From: Platanthera guangdongensis
Lineage: Eukaryota > Streptophyta > Magnoliopsida > Asparagales > Orchidaceae
Assembly: GCA_039583875.1 (NCBI GenBank)
Contig: CM077160.1
Span: 116,795,895 to 116,859,894, forward strand
DNA length: 64,000 bases
Direction: 5' to 3'
Made by a program: the position numbers and the translations under genes. Positions within the stretch are counted from its first letter, which is position 1; every line of letters starts with the position of its first letter. Below the pieces are notes generated by a model that was not told where the DNA came from, searched no databases, and was given only the letters and a program-made list of their open reading frames with translations. Positions 20,983 to 31,420 of this stretch are shown here, piece after piece.

Positions 20983-23019
20983 ATGGGTTCCACTGAGAAT
21001 CACAAGGAATTGGGATCCATGAAGTTACCCATATGTAGAAAAGAGATATTTGGGATATGGAAGGAAAGGGTGAGACTTTTTATGGAAGCCTCAGACCCTA
21101 GGATTTATATCACAGTAAAGGAGGGGCCTTATGTGCCCATGAAGGTATCAGTCTTAGATGCAAATCAGAGAACACCAAAGGATTTCTCTAAAATGACAAA
21201 GGATGAGACAGTACTAGCCACTATGGATAAAAGGGCTCAAAACATCATAGTGAGTTCCATAGATGATGCAACTTTTCAGAATCTGATACACTGTAAGACA
21301 GCTAAAAAGATGTGGGATACTCTTATTGTGTACATGGAGGGTTCTGAAGAAGTTAGGCAAGACAGAAAATCCTTGCTAAACCAAGAATATGAAAATTTTA
21401 GACAAGGAAAAGCTGATAGCATAACTGAATGCTATAAGAAGTTCTACAAGATTGTGAATGAACTCATGTCCTATGGCAGAGAGTTCAGTAATTATGAACT
21501 CAATGATAAGTTTCTAAGGTCCCTAACAAAAGATTGGGACACCAAGATCTGTGCCATTAGGGAAATGGCAAAGTTGGCTGAAATTCCTCCACCAACACTG
21601 TTTGGCAAACTGCTGTCCTATGAAATGCAGTTAATGGTGAGGAAATAAGAGGAGAAATCAACAAGAAGTGAACACAAAGAAAGAACAGTTGCCTTCAAAT
21701 CAGAAGCCTCCAGAAAGTATAGGAGTAAGTCACCAACTCCACCTCCTAAAGTTGCTGAAATAGAATCAGATGATTCAGAAAGTAGAAAATCTGAAAGCAG
21801 TGAAAGTGATGCGGACTTTGCTGCCTTCACAAGACATTTTCAGAAATTCTTGAAGAAGAAACAGTAGAGGACAAGGCCTTCAACTTCACAGGGAAAAGAA
21901 GACTATTATCAGAACAAAAAGTCTTCAAAGAAGGACAGGAAAAAGACTAAGTCTAGCAAGGCAACTCTTTCAAAAATAGTATGTTATTGTTGTAATAGAC
22001 AAGGTCATGTTGTTGCTGATTGTCCTGAGAAAAGGAAGGAGTCTAATGACAAGAAGAGGACTCAATACAAGGGCAAGAAGGAAAAGTCACTTGTTGCCAA
22101 GAAGGACAAGAGCTTGTCAGATATTTCTTCATCAGAAACTGAGTCAGATGCTGAGGCATATATAGGACTGTTTGCTGAGGAAGAAGAAGAAGAGTTCATG
22201 CAGATTATGAACTCTATATATGAACAAGAAGACAGTCAGTGCCAAGGACTAATGGCATTGACAGCAGGTGACAAATTCCTGGAGCAGCCAGGACCTAGTA
22301 AGGTACAAAGTTCAACTTTCAGTTCAATTTCTTGTGCCAGTACAGAATCAGATTCATCATCATCAAATGATGAGAGTGCATCTGAGTCTGAAGAAGACAT
22401 TCATCAGTTGATAGATGAATATAAAGTTCTATTGCAAGCTTATAAGAAGAGCAAGTCCCTAGCCAAAAGTCAGGCAAAGGAAATTGCTAATCTCAAAGCT
22501 GCTGCAACTGATTTGGAGAAATTGTTTGATCAAAAGCTTAATGAGGTAGCCAGACTGAAGCACATAACAGTGATTCAGATGGGGACTATAACATATAAGA
22601 ATGATCAAATCAAGAGTCTGGAGATTAATCTTCAGAAGGAGAAAGACTTAGTTGCTAGGTTTTCTAAACCCAAGTCAGTTCTACCCCTAATTGATGAATT
22701 TGTTCATCACAAAGGTAAAGCTGGACTGGGATTTACTAGACCTGCAAGGACTGTTCAGTCCAAGTCCAAAGTCAAAGCCTCAACTCTCAACAAGTCTGCT
22801 GTAGATAAAACAGCAAAGACAGTACCTAAGCAAAGGTACAATAAATTTGAGTGTTGGTGCTGTGGCAAGGTAGGCCACTTTGCAATGGACTGTTGGCACA
22901 ATGCTAGTGCCAAAGTGAGTAGCAAACTGCCTGTAGGAAAGCCTGCAGGTAGCTTTGTCAGGATGCAAACTAACAAGTATCAAGGACCCAAGAATTCTTG
23001 GGGTTCTAAGGTTCACTAA
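20983..23019 (+). pseudogene. Sire-B gag
   Basis: One frame from ATG 20983 to TAA 23017, with in-frame stops at 21646 and 21866. It starts 90 bp after the primer-binding site. Residues 1-220 are the Copia gag core (KKMWDTLIVYMEGSEEVR, LLNQEYENFRQGKADSITE). A Ser/Lys-rich part follows, then zinc knuckle 1 (CYCCNRQGHVVADC, near 21985), an acidic stretch, a coiled-coil-like region (22400-22660) and zinc knuckle 2 (CWCCGKVGHFAMDC, near 22855). Two knuckles and an extended gag fit a Sirevirus. Its role would be the virus-like particle shell and RNA binding. The final TAA lies in frame with protease and may be a CAA-to-TAA change. Confidence 0.88.
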
Positions 23020-23025
23020 TCTGTT

Positions 23026-24423
23026 TTGCAGGTAAATCCAAGTGGCCATGCCCCAATATGCTACTTGGACAGTGGATGTTCCAGACATATGACTGGGACT
23101 AGGGGATTACTAAGGGACTACACTCCAATCAAAGATGGTCCAAAAGTCACCTTTGGTGGTTCTGAAAAAGGAATCATCAAAGGGTTTGGTAACATTTCTA
23201 GTAACTTAGTTACCATTACTCAAGTGGCTTATGTTAAAGGTTTGAAACACAACCTAATTAGTATAAGTCAATTAAGTGATGTAGGATATGACATCTCATT
23301 TGTTAAAGATGGTTGTCATATCAAGAGGTCAAATGATCAAGAGATCATTTTGACAGGTTATAGAAAGAGGAATGTCTACTGCCTAGACATTAAGTGTGAG
23401 ACCAATGGTTCTCAAGTGTGTCTTGTAGCTGATGAGACAGTCTCTCATTGTGTCAAATGACACAAGAGGCTAGCCCATCTAAATTACAAGACTATTGGCA
23501 AACTCTTTAGCAAAGAGTTAGTGAGGAATGGTCCTCAAGTTAAGTGTATTAAAGATGGTATTTGCTCAGCTTGTCAAAAGGGCAAGCAGACTAGATCCAT
23601 CTTTAGAAGCATTGAAAACAAAGATGCTGTGAGGTGTTTATACCTTTTGCATATGGATCTCTTTGGTCCAATGCTAGTTCACAGCCTAGGTAGGAAGGTC
23701 TATACCTTTGTAGTTGTAGATGACTACTCAAGGTTTTCCTGGGTGTTCTTTCTTAGACAGAAATCTGAAATACCTAGTGTCTTCTATAGCTTTGTCAAAC
23801 AGATTCAGAATGAACTAGACAGTACGGTGGTCAAGATTAGAAGTGACCATGGTACTGAATTTCAGTCTGATAGCATGACAAAACTTTGTGAAGAATTTGG
23901 GACATTTCAAGAGTTTTCTTCACCAAGAACACCTCAGCAAAATGGCATTGCTGAGAGGAAGAATAGAACCTTGATTGAGGCTGGTAGGACCCTGTTAAGT
24001 GATACATCACTACTAGAAAATTTCTGGGCTGAAGCAGTTAATACTGCATGCCATGTTATTAATAGGGCTACCATTACTAAAAGCCTCAACAAGACCCCCT
24101 ATGAGGTTGTGAAAGGCAGGAAACCAAACCTGTCCTATTTCAGGATCTTTGGTTGTAAGTGCTTCATACTTAACAATGGAAAGTCTTACTTGACTAAGTT
24201 TGCTGCCAAGTCACAAGAGGGAATTTTTGTTGGGTACAGCAACAACAGTAAGGCTTATAGAGTCTACAACTTGTCTACTCAAGTTTTAGAGGAATCTGTA
24301 CATGTAGTATTTGATGAAACTAGACTTATTAATAATGAGTTGTCTAGTAGTGTATGCAGCCCCACAGGTATAACAAAGAAGATGGACAAGCTCACTATAG
24401 AAGAAGAACCTACTGCAAGATAG
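23026..24423 (+). pseudogene. Sire-B protease and integrase
   Basis: In the same frame as gag. The protease active site YLDSGCSRHMTG is intact at about 23062. Pre-integrase HKRLAHLN follows a stop at 23458 that replaces Trp (TGG to TGA). The integrase core has HMDLFGPM, KIRSDHGTEF and QQNGIAERKNR, so all three catalytic acids are present. The C-terminal VFDETRL region and tandem stops near 24421 end the open stretch. Confidence 0.9.
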
Positions 24424-24537
24424 TAAGTAGAAGGCAGTGGCTGTTGTCCAGGGGGAGTACTACATATACCTAATGCAGAAGAAGTACAAGGAGTACAGCA
24501 AGATGAAGAAAATGAAGAAGTTCAACCTGAAGTCAGG

Positions 24538-25700
24538 ATGCCTCCAGCCAATAGGCATCTTAGAGATCATCCAGTAGAACAAATCATTGGTGATCCAAGA
24601 CAAGGGGTACAAACAAGGAGCAGAAATCTGAATGCAGCAATCTACTCCAGTTTCCTATCCCAAGTTGAACCAAAGAAGTTTGAAGAAGCCATTCTAGACC
24701 CTCACTGGATTGAGGCAATGCAAGAAGAACTGAATCAGTTCAAGAGGTGCAAGGTCTGGGAACTTGTTCCTAAACCTAAAGACCACAATATAATAGGAAA
24801 CAAGTGGATCTATAGGAAAAGATGGATGAACATGGAGTCATCAATAAGAACAAAGCAAGATTGGTTGCTAAAGGATATAGGCAGGAAGAAGGTATTGACT
24901 TTGATCAAACCTTTGCTCCAGTAGCCAGACTGGAAGCCATAAGGATGTTCCTGGCCTATGCAAACTTTCAAGGATTTAAAGTTTACCAAATGGATGTCAA
25001 GTCAGCATTTCTGAATGGTAATCTTAAAGAGGAAGTCTATGTGAAACATCCATCAGGGTTTGTTGATTCAACTCTACCTAATCATGTCTATAGACTTAGG
25101 AAAGCATTATATGGGTTAAAGCAAGCCCCTAGGGCTTGATATGAAACCTTGTCTAGTTTTCTCATTGAGAATAAGTTCACAAGGGGGAATATAGACAAGA
25201 CTCTATTCCTTAGGGAATCTAGAGGCAAAGTAATACTAGTCCAAATATATGTAGATGACATAATATTTGGGTCTACTGAAAGTGGTCTTTGCAAAAAGTT
25301 TGCAAAACTAATGCAAGGAAAATTTGAGATGAGTAGCATGGGAGAACTTAAGTTCTTCTTGGGTCTCCAAGTAAGATAGACTGAAAATGGTTTATCCATA
25401 TGCCAGTCTAAGTTCACCCTAGAACTCATAAGGGAGTATGGTATGGATTCATCCAGTACCATGAAGACTCCTATGGAGTCAAGTATGTCTCTTAAGAAGG
25501 ATGATGCAGGGAAACCTGTAGATGAAACCTTGTATAGAGGGATAGTTGGCTCCCTATTATATTTGACTGCAAGTAGACCAGATATCATGTATGCTACATG
25601 TGTCTGTGCAAGGTATCAAGCATGCCCTAAAGAGTCTCATTTGACAGCAGTCAAAAGGATATTGAGATATCTAAAGGGCACTCCTTATCTAGGCCTCTAG
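24538..25700 (+). pseudogene. Sire-B reverse transcriptase
   Basis: The RT begins in the gag-pol frame ([23 protein letters not shown]) and changes frame near 24815. It continues with [26 protein letters not shown] and [10 protein letters not shown]. The catalytic IYVDDIIFG is intact near 25250. Stops at 25137, 25376 and 25698 replace Trp, Gln and Trp, each explicable by one C-to-T or G-to-A change. The domain is very similar to Sire-A. Confidence 0.9.
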
Positions 25701-26192
25701 TACCCTAGGAATGGGGATTTTGAACTAACAGGTTATTTAGATGCAGGCTTTGCAGGATGCAAAGAAGACAGAAAAAGCACAACTGGAACCTGTCAATTCC
25801 TAGGTGGAAGACTAATTTCATGGAGTAGTAAAAAGCAAACAAGTGTGGCTATCTCCACTGCAGAGTCAGAATATGTGGCTACAGGAAGTTGCTGTGCTCA
25901 ACTTCTGTGGATACAACATCAGCTTGAGGACTATGGAATTCAGGTAAGTAGAACTCCACTCTTTGTGATTCTACTAGTGCCATATCAATTGCACATAATC
26001 CTGTTTCCCATAGTATAACTAAACATATTGAAATAAAATATCATTTTCTTAGGGAGCATGTAGAAAGAGAAGATATTTTACTAGAATATGTTAAAACAGA
26101 TAATCAAATAGCTGATATGTATACTAAGCCCTTAGAATAAACTAAGTTCAATAGGTTTAAGATTGAACTAGGTATGATAAACTTAGAATAAG
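25701..26192 (+). pseudogene. Sire-B RNase H, end of pol
   Basis: RKSTTGTCQFLGGRLISW, STAESEYVATGSC and LLWIQHQL mark the Copia RNase H. The first acidic block reads YLDAGFAGC where SDADYAG is usual. A frameshift near 25950 precedes DSTSAISIAHNPV, TKHIEIKYHFLREH and IADMYTKPLE, the end of pol. The palindrome spacer begins 25 bp later. Confidence 0.85.
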
Positions 26193-26217
26193 TTTATAGA
26201 ATTGGCTAAGTCAAAAG

Positions 26218-26560
26218 GTGTCGACACACAGAGATATCTGTGTCGACACAGAAAAGTGGTGTCGACACTTCAGGGAAAAGGTGTCGACACATCTAGGAAG
26301 TTGGTGTCGACACTTCAGAAGATTTGTGTCGACACATAGTAAGTAGGTGTCGACACATCCAAGGTGGTGTCGACACTTAGGCTTTACTCAGAATTATTTA
26401 AGTAAAGTCTCGACTAAATGTCGAGTTATGTAGTGTCGACACAATTCAAGTTAGCTGACCCGCCTTTTCATCTTCAAACTTAGAAAGGTATAAATAGGAT
26501 TTTGCCTTAGTCTGTCGACACACTTTCAAAAGTTTCGAGACCAAACTTCTGTGTCGACAC
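26218..26560 (+). repeat. GTGTCGACAC palindrome array between pol and ORF3 (Sire-B)
   Basis: Ten exact copies of the LTR palindrome plus near-copies (CTGTCGACAC, GTCTCGACTA) lie between the end of RNase H and the ORF3 start. The last exact copy ends 35 bp before the ATG. Confidence 0.93.
26489..26497 (+). promoter_or_regulatory. Internal TATA box before Sire-B ORF3
   Basis: TATAAATAG lies in AGAAAGGTATAAATAGG and is followed by CTTAGTCTGTCGAC. The LTR promoter reads AGAAGGCCTATAAATAGG followed by CTTAGACTGTCTAC, so similarity runs past the TATA box. The ORF3 ATG (26596) is 107 nt downstream in a leader ending AAACCCTAATGGC, typical of plant mRNAs. Confidence 0.65.
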
Positions 26561-26595
26561 CTCTATTCTCTCAAGTTCAAATTCTTCAAACCCTA

Positions 26596-28856
26596 ATGGC
26601 GCCAAAGCTTGAGGAGAACGTCAACGAAGGGTATGAACTGGTGCGCGACGCGTTTGGTGAGGCTGATCAGGAAATAAAAAACGTGATAACCCTAGTTGCA
26701 GACTCAGGGTTGAAATTTCTTGTTTCAGAGCCTACAAAGATCTGGAAGAAAGAAGTGTTAGAATTTCTAAATGGAGCTAAGGTCGACGAATCTGGATTTA
26801 AGATCAAATCCAGGGTCCATGGTGAGAAGGTTAAGGTTTCACCAAAAGGTTTGAGGAAAATCCTTCAGTTACCAAGAACCAAGGAAGAAGAAGAGGTTAC
26901 AGCTTCCAGGACCAGAGATGTATTGGCATGGTGTGGTCTAGATTCTAAAATGAAGATTGGATCTGTTTTCAATAGAAAGGGCATGAACAGCCAAGGGAAA
27001 TTCATGTCTGAGATTGTAGGCAAAGTAATCTAAGCAAACCTGGAGGGCATGATAGAGTATCTGCCCATATGTTTCAGCATTATGACCAGGATAATCTTCA
27101 ATCTGAAAACTGACTGGTCTGTAGTAATCTTTGAGAAGATCAAGGAAAGCCTAAAGAAGCCCAACTTAGGCAGAATCTTAAGTCTATACCTTGCTGGAAG
27201 TATTCCAGAGGTAATGAATCATGCTGCTGGGACAAAATAAATCATATGAGGAAAATGGATATGAGGATATTCTCTAGATGGGATAGGGTGTTGTCTAAGG
27301 AGATGCCAACCCCTGAGAAGATAATTCCTGAGAAAGTATCACCACAAAAGAAGAAGAGGAAAACTGTTCCAGTGGCTCAGGTTTCTTCTAGCTCTGGTAG
27401 TGAAGAGCAAGTAGTCTTCACACCTGATGAAGAAGACACAGAAACTGCTGTGAAATCTCCAGTACAACAAGAAATTGCTGATAGGCAGGGGAGCTACCTC
27501 CAGCTAGCCCCATTCACCAGGATTCAGTTCAGGGGGAGTCACTAGTTGTGGAAGAGCCAAACTCCTCTGGAAAGTGAACAAGCTACAAACATCATCCAAG
27601 AGGTAATCACTGAGCTTAATGCTTTTGATTTTCCTATAGAGGATACTAATTTGTCTGATGTTTATCAGCAACCACATACTGATAGTCAAGTCCCAGATGT
27701 TGTAATGCAAGACACATCTGTTGTAGTTCAAGAAGTATCTGATCCAGTGGTTGAAGAGCCAAGAATTTCTCCAGCCCATTCACCACAAGAATATACCATG
27801 TAAGATCTATTCCTAAATCTGGATCTAACTGATTTTGACAAGGAATGTACTGCTACTGAGGGGGAGACTGCTCCAGTTGAGGGGGAGCAAGTTGTACTTG
27901 TTGAAGAGCCTATAAGGCAAGAACCTGAGAAGGCACCAGATGTGCAGAAGGAGTTACCCCCAAGCCCTAAGGAGAGGGTAGAAATTGCTAGCTCCTCAGC
28001 TTCAGAAGATGAGGAAGCTACAAGGGCCAAGAAAAAGAAAATTCATGTATTCAAGAGAAGGAGTCAGAGTTATAAGAAGGCCTTAAAATCTATTGCACAA
28101 CAGCCTATATCACTGCCAGCACCAACTGTTGATTATAGTGCTTTAATGGTTGCAATGCAAATCAAGCTGGATGAGCACAGAAAAGCCATAGAAACTTATG
28201 TGGATGAGGGGCACAAATCACTACAGTTTGATCTGGCACAGGACATTAAGTCCATAAGATTTGAGATGAATCTCAATAAGAAGGAGATGACAGACTGCTT
28301 TCACAAGGGAGGAAATGCAGTGGTGTACTTGGCTACACATCAGGAAAAGATTAAGGCTCAAGTAGATGACATAGCACTGAAGCAGGGGTATGTTCTAGAG
28401 AACCAAATCAGGATGAATGATAATTTAACTGCTTCCCATAATGCTATTGTCACAGAAATGAAAAACATAGCTGCTGGACATACATCTTCTACTTCTACTG
28501 CTATTGCTAAAGCAGAATTTGACAAAGTATTCCAAGAAGAAATAACTGCTGTTAAGACTGCCATTCAAGACTCTCAAAATATCATAACTGACAAACTCCA
28601 AAGGTTAAAACCTTTTTTTAAAGATGGAGTTAATTATTTGGATAATCAAGTCAGATTTCAAAAAGATGATGTGAGAGATCACATAGAAAGAGAAGTCATA
28701 AAGGGGGAGAGAGTTTTAGTCAAAGCCACCTCGGATCATGACAAGTGGATATCAAATTCTATCAGAGCAACTCTTGGATATCCTCCTTTTTGTGATGATG
28801 ATAATGTGGCAGAATCTGGAATTAATGTTGCATCAATATCTAGAGGGTATCACTGA
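26596..28856 (+). pseudogene. Sire-B ORF3, post-pol protein
   Basis: ATG 26596 to TGA 28854, with stops near 27031, 27238, 27541 and 27801 and one frameshift near 27240. The N-terminal 210 codons (VSPKGLRKILQLPR, GKFMSEIVGKVI, YLPICFSIMTRIIFNLKTDW) match the layout of Sire-A ORF3 and of plant transposon-protein domains. An acidic Ser/Glu-rich middle follows, then a basic KKKKIHVFKRRSQ segment and a long helical, probably coiled-coil C-terminus (28140-28750). No transmembrane segment is evident. Function is unknown. Confidence 0.75.
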
Positions 28857-28869
28857 AGTTGGCTCAAGG

Positions 28870-29369
28870 NNNNNNNNNNNNNNNNNNNNNNNNNNNNNNN
28901 NNNNNNNNNNNNNNNNNNNNNNNNNNNNNNNNNNNNNNNNNNNNNNNNNNNNNNNNNNNNNNNNNNNNNNNNNNNNNNNNNNNNNNNNNNNNNNNNNNNN
29001 NNNNNNNNNNNNNNNNNNNNNNNNNNNNNNNNNNNNNNNNNNNNNNNNNNNNNNNNNNNNNNNNNNNNNNNNNNNNNNNNNNNNNNNNNNNNNNNNNNNN
29101 NNNNNNNNNNNNNNNNNNNNNNNNNNNNNNNNNNNNNNNNNNNNNNNNNNNNNNNNNNNNNNNNNNNNNNNNNNNNNNNNNNNNNNNNNNNNNNNNNNNN
29201 NNNNNNNNNNNNNNNNNNNNNNNNNNNNNNNNNNNNNNNNNNNNNNNNNNNNNNNNNNNNNNNNNNNNNNNNNNNNNNNNNNNNNNNNNNNNNNNNNNNN
29301 NNNNNNNNNNNNNNNNNNNNNNNNNNNNNNNNNNNNNNNNNNNNNNNNNNNNNNNNNNNNNNNNNNNNN
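28870..29369. other. Assembly gap, 500 N
   Basis: Exactly 500 undetermined bases. Left is the end of Sire-B ORF3; right is the middle of a different Copia element. A fixed-size gap suggests a scaffolding join, so true distance and adjacency are unknown. Confidence 0.98.
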
Positions 29370-31060
29370 CTGCACTTCGATCGTGATGTTTGTTTAAAAA
29401 CAAACAAAATGCTAAGTTCATTGAAAAAGAAGAAAACGAGGAGAAGCTCTTTATGGCCTTTGCTGAGAAAACACTCCCGACCAGAAGTCATCCAAGTGGT
29501 ACATTGACTCGGGATGTTCCAACCATATGGAAAATGATAAACAGTTGTTCACCAAACTTGATGAAACCTCAAATTCAAAGCTATACTTGGGTGATGGGCA
29601 TTCCAAAACTATTGAAGGGATTAAGATAGTTGTTGTCAAAGATAAAGATGGTAAAACAAAAACTATTGAAGAAGTTCAATACGTTCCCTTCATGGCTCAG
29701 AACCTGATCAGTGTAGGTCAATTGGTGAACAAGGGCTATTCTGTGATGTTCAAATCCGACTCCTGCACCATTTCTGATGAGTAGGGAAAGGAGGTTGCAA
29801 CAACTGAAATGTCAAAGAACAAGATCTTCTCTCTCTGGAATATCCCCAGATGTCTGCACTTACCTCCATAGATCATTCATATGATGCCTTGACCACTTGG
29901 CACCATCGACTAGGGCATCTAAGCTTCAGCTCAATGCAGAACCTGTTTAACAACAAACTTGCCACCGGGCTTCCAAAGCTACAAATTCATCATTGCCAAT
30001 ATGCAACTTGTGCAATGGGAAAATCTCACCGTCAGTCATTCCAAGACTCTAACTCAAGGTGTGCAAAGCCTCTGGAACCTCTGCATTGCGACTTATGGGG
30101 CCCTTCCACCACTCCCACAATTGGAGGGAAAAATATTTCTTGCTGATCGTCGACAACTGTTCCAAGGATATGTTGCTCTTTTTACTAACACAAAAATCTG
30201 AAGTTTTTTCTTGCTTGGTCGACTTCAACAGAGAAATTGAAAAGAAATTAGAGAGGATCATCAAGACTATAAGAAGTGATAATGGGGGGGGGGGGGGGGG
30301 TGGAATTCATTTCTCATGCATTCAAAAAAAACATTTGCACCATTCATGACATACAACATGAGCTCTCTACTCCCGAACAACTCAACAAAACGGAGTTGTA
30401 GAGCGCAAAAATCAAACTATACTTGAAATGGTTATATCATTGCTCCTCCACAAAAACATGCCAAAACACTTTTGGGGAGAAGCATCCAACACAACCGTCT
30501 ACATCTCGAACAAAGTTCAAACAAAAACAATTAAAGGTTCAACCCCATATGAAGTGCTACATGGAAGAAAGCCTGTCTTGAAGCACCTCAAAGCATTTGG
30601 ATCCATTACATATGCGCTTGTACTAAAAGAAAAGAGAGATAAACTTGATCAGACAAGTATGACGTACATATTCCTAGGCTGTAGTGAGATTAGCAAAGTC
30701 TATAGATTATTGGATCTAGTTTCTCAAAATGTGCTTATTTCAAGAGATGTTATATTCTATGAGAAAGAAGGGATGGACTGGGCATCAGACGAAGGATCCC
30801 ATTTGAAACCTGAGCACGAGGTTGAGCTCAGCTTGAGTCCCCTCCAAGGGGCACATGAAACTAATACACCTCAAGGTGAAGAAGAAATTGAGCCCCTCAA
30901 TGAAATTTACTCATGTGATGAGTCATCATTACCCCCAAAGAATAGATCACTTCAGGAGCTATATGAGAAAACCAATATCATTACGATGCATCTCACCCCA
31001 ACACCTTACATGGAAGTTGTTAAGGATGAAGCCTGAAGAAAGGCTATGAAAGAAGAAATG
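29370..31060 (+). pseudogene. Cop-F: Copia pol fragment (protease to integrase C-terminus)
   Basis: In several frames it reads the end of gag (NAKFIEKEENEEKLFMAF), protease WYIDSGCSNHM near 29500 and VQYVPFMAQNLISVGQL. Pre-integrase TWHHRLGHLSF and integrase LHCDLWGP and IRSDNGG follow. A run of 17 G (30284-30300) breaks the frame at the second catalytic Asp. Then come QQNGVVERKNQT-like sequence, HFWGEASNTTVYISN, YEVLHGRKP and VLISRDVIFYE. It stops at the first codons of RT (about 31060), replaced by the CGCCCGGGCG repeats. It belongs to a different lineage from the Sire elements. RT, RNase H and LTRs are absent. Confidence 0.82.
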
Positions 31061-31064
31061 TCAC

Positions 31065-31420
31065 TATTTTTGCCCGGGCGAGCTATTTTCGCCCGGGCGA
31101 GCTATTTTTGCCAGCTCAGACTGGTGTCGCCACCTCTCCCGGGACCGGAATGATTATCCCTGCCCGATGGGTCTACATTCATCCCTGAATGTCGTCGGGT
31201 ACTGTTCACTTCCCCGCCATTCTTGTAACCGTCACCTGTAATCCACGCAGGTGTGTCCGCACCCCCTGGAGTGGACGAGAAAGAAACTCTTTCTCGGAGC
31301 AACCCCCCTGGTTCTAGACCAAGGAGTGAACTTTCCCGTATGAGCATTCGGTACATGTATAAGTCCGTGGAAGAGTCAAAGGGTCACCACTACTGAGGAT
31401 CTCCCCCCTCTTTAGATGGG
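31065..31420. other. Lead-in to the inverted array
   Basis: Two copies of GCCCGGGCGAGCTATTTT (31068-31112) and then about 300 bp of unique GC-rich sequence with no recognisable coding content. Confidence 0.4.

Larger units (their letters stand above)
18739..28869 (+). mobile_element. Sire-B: Sirevirus-like Copia retrotransposon, cut by the assembly gap
   Basis: In order: 2140-bp 5' LTR, Met-tRNA primer-binding site, gag with two zinc knuckles, protease, integrase, RT, RNase H, a palindrome-rich spacer and ORF3. The run of N begins 13 bp after the ORF3 stop, so the polypurine tract and 3' LTR are not seen. Several stops and frameshifts make it inactive. It is the most complete Sirevirus-like copy here. 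Confidence 0.9.

Noticed and set aside
23017..23031. Possible intron or splice acceptor (CTGTTTTGCAG) at the Sire-B gag-pol junction
   Set aside because: Gag and protease are in the same frame across it and a single CAA-to-TAA change explains the stop. No matching donor was found that improves the reading.
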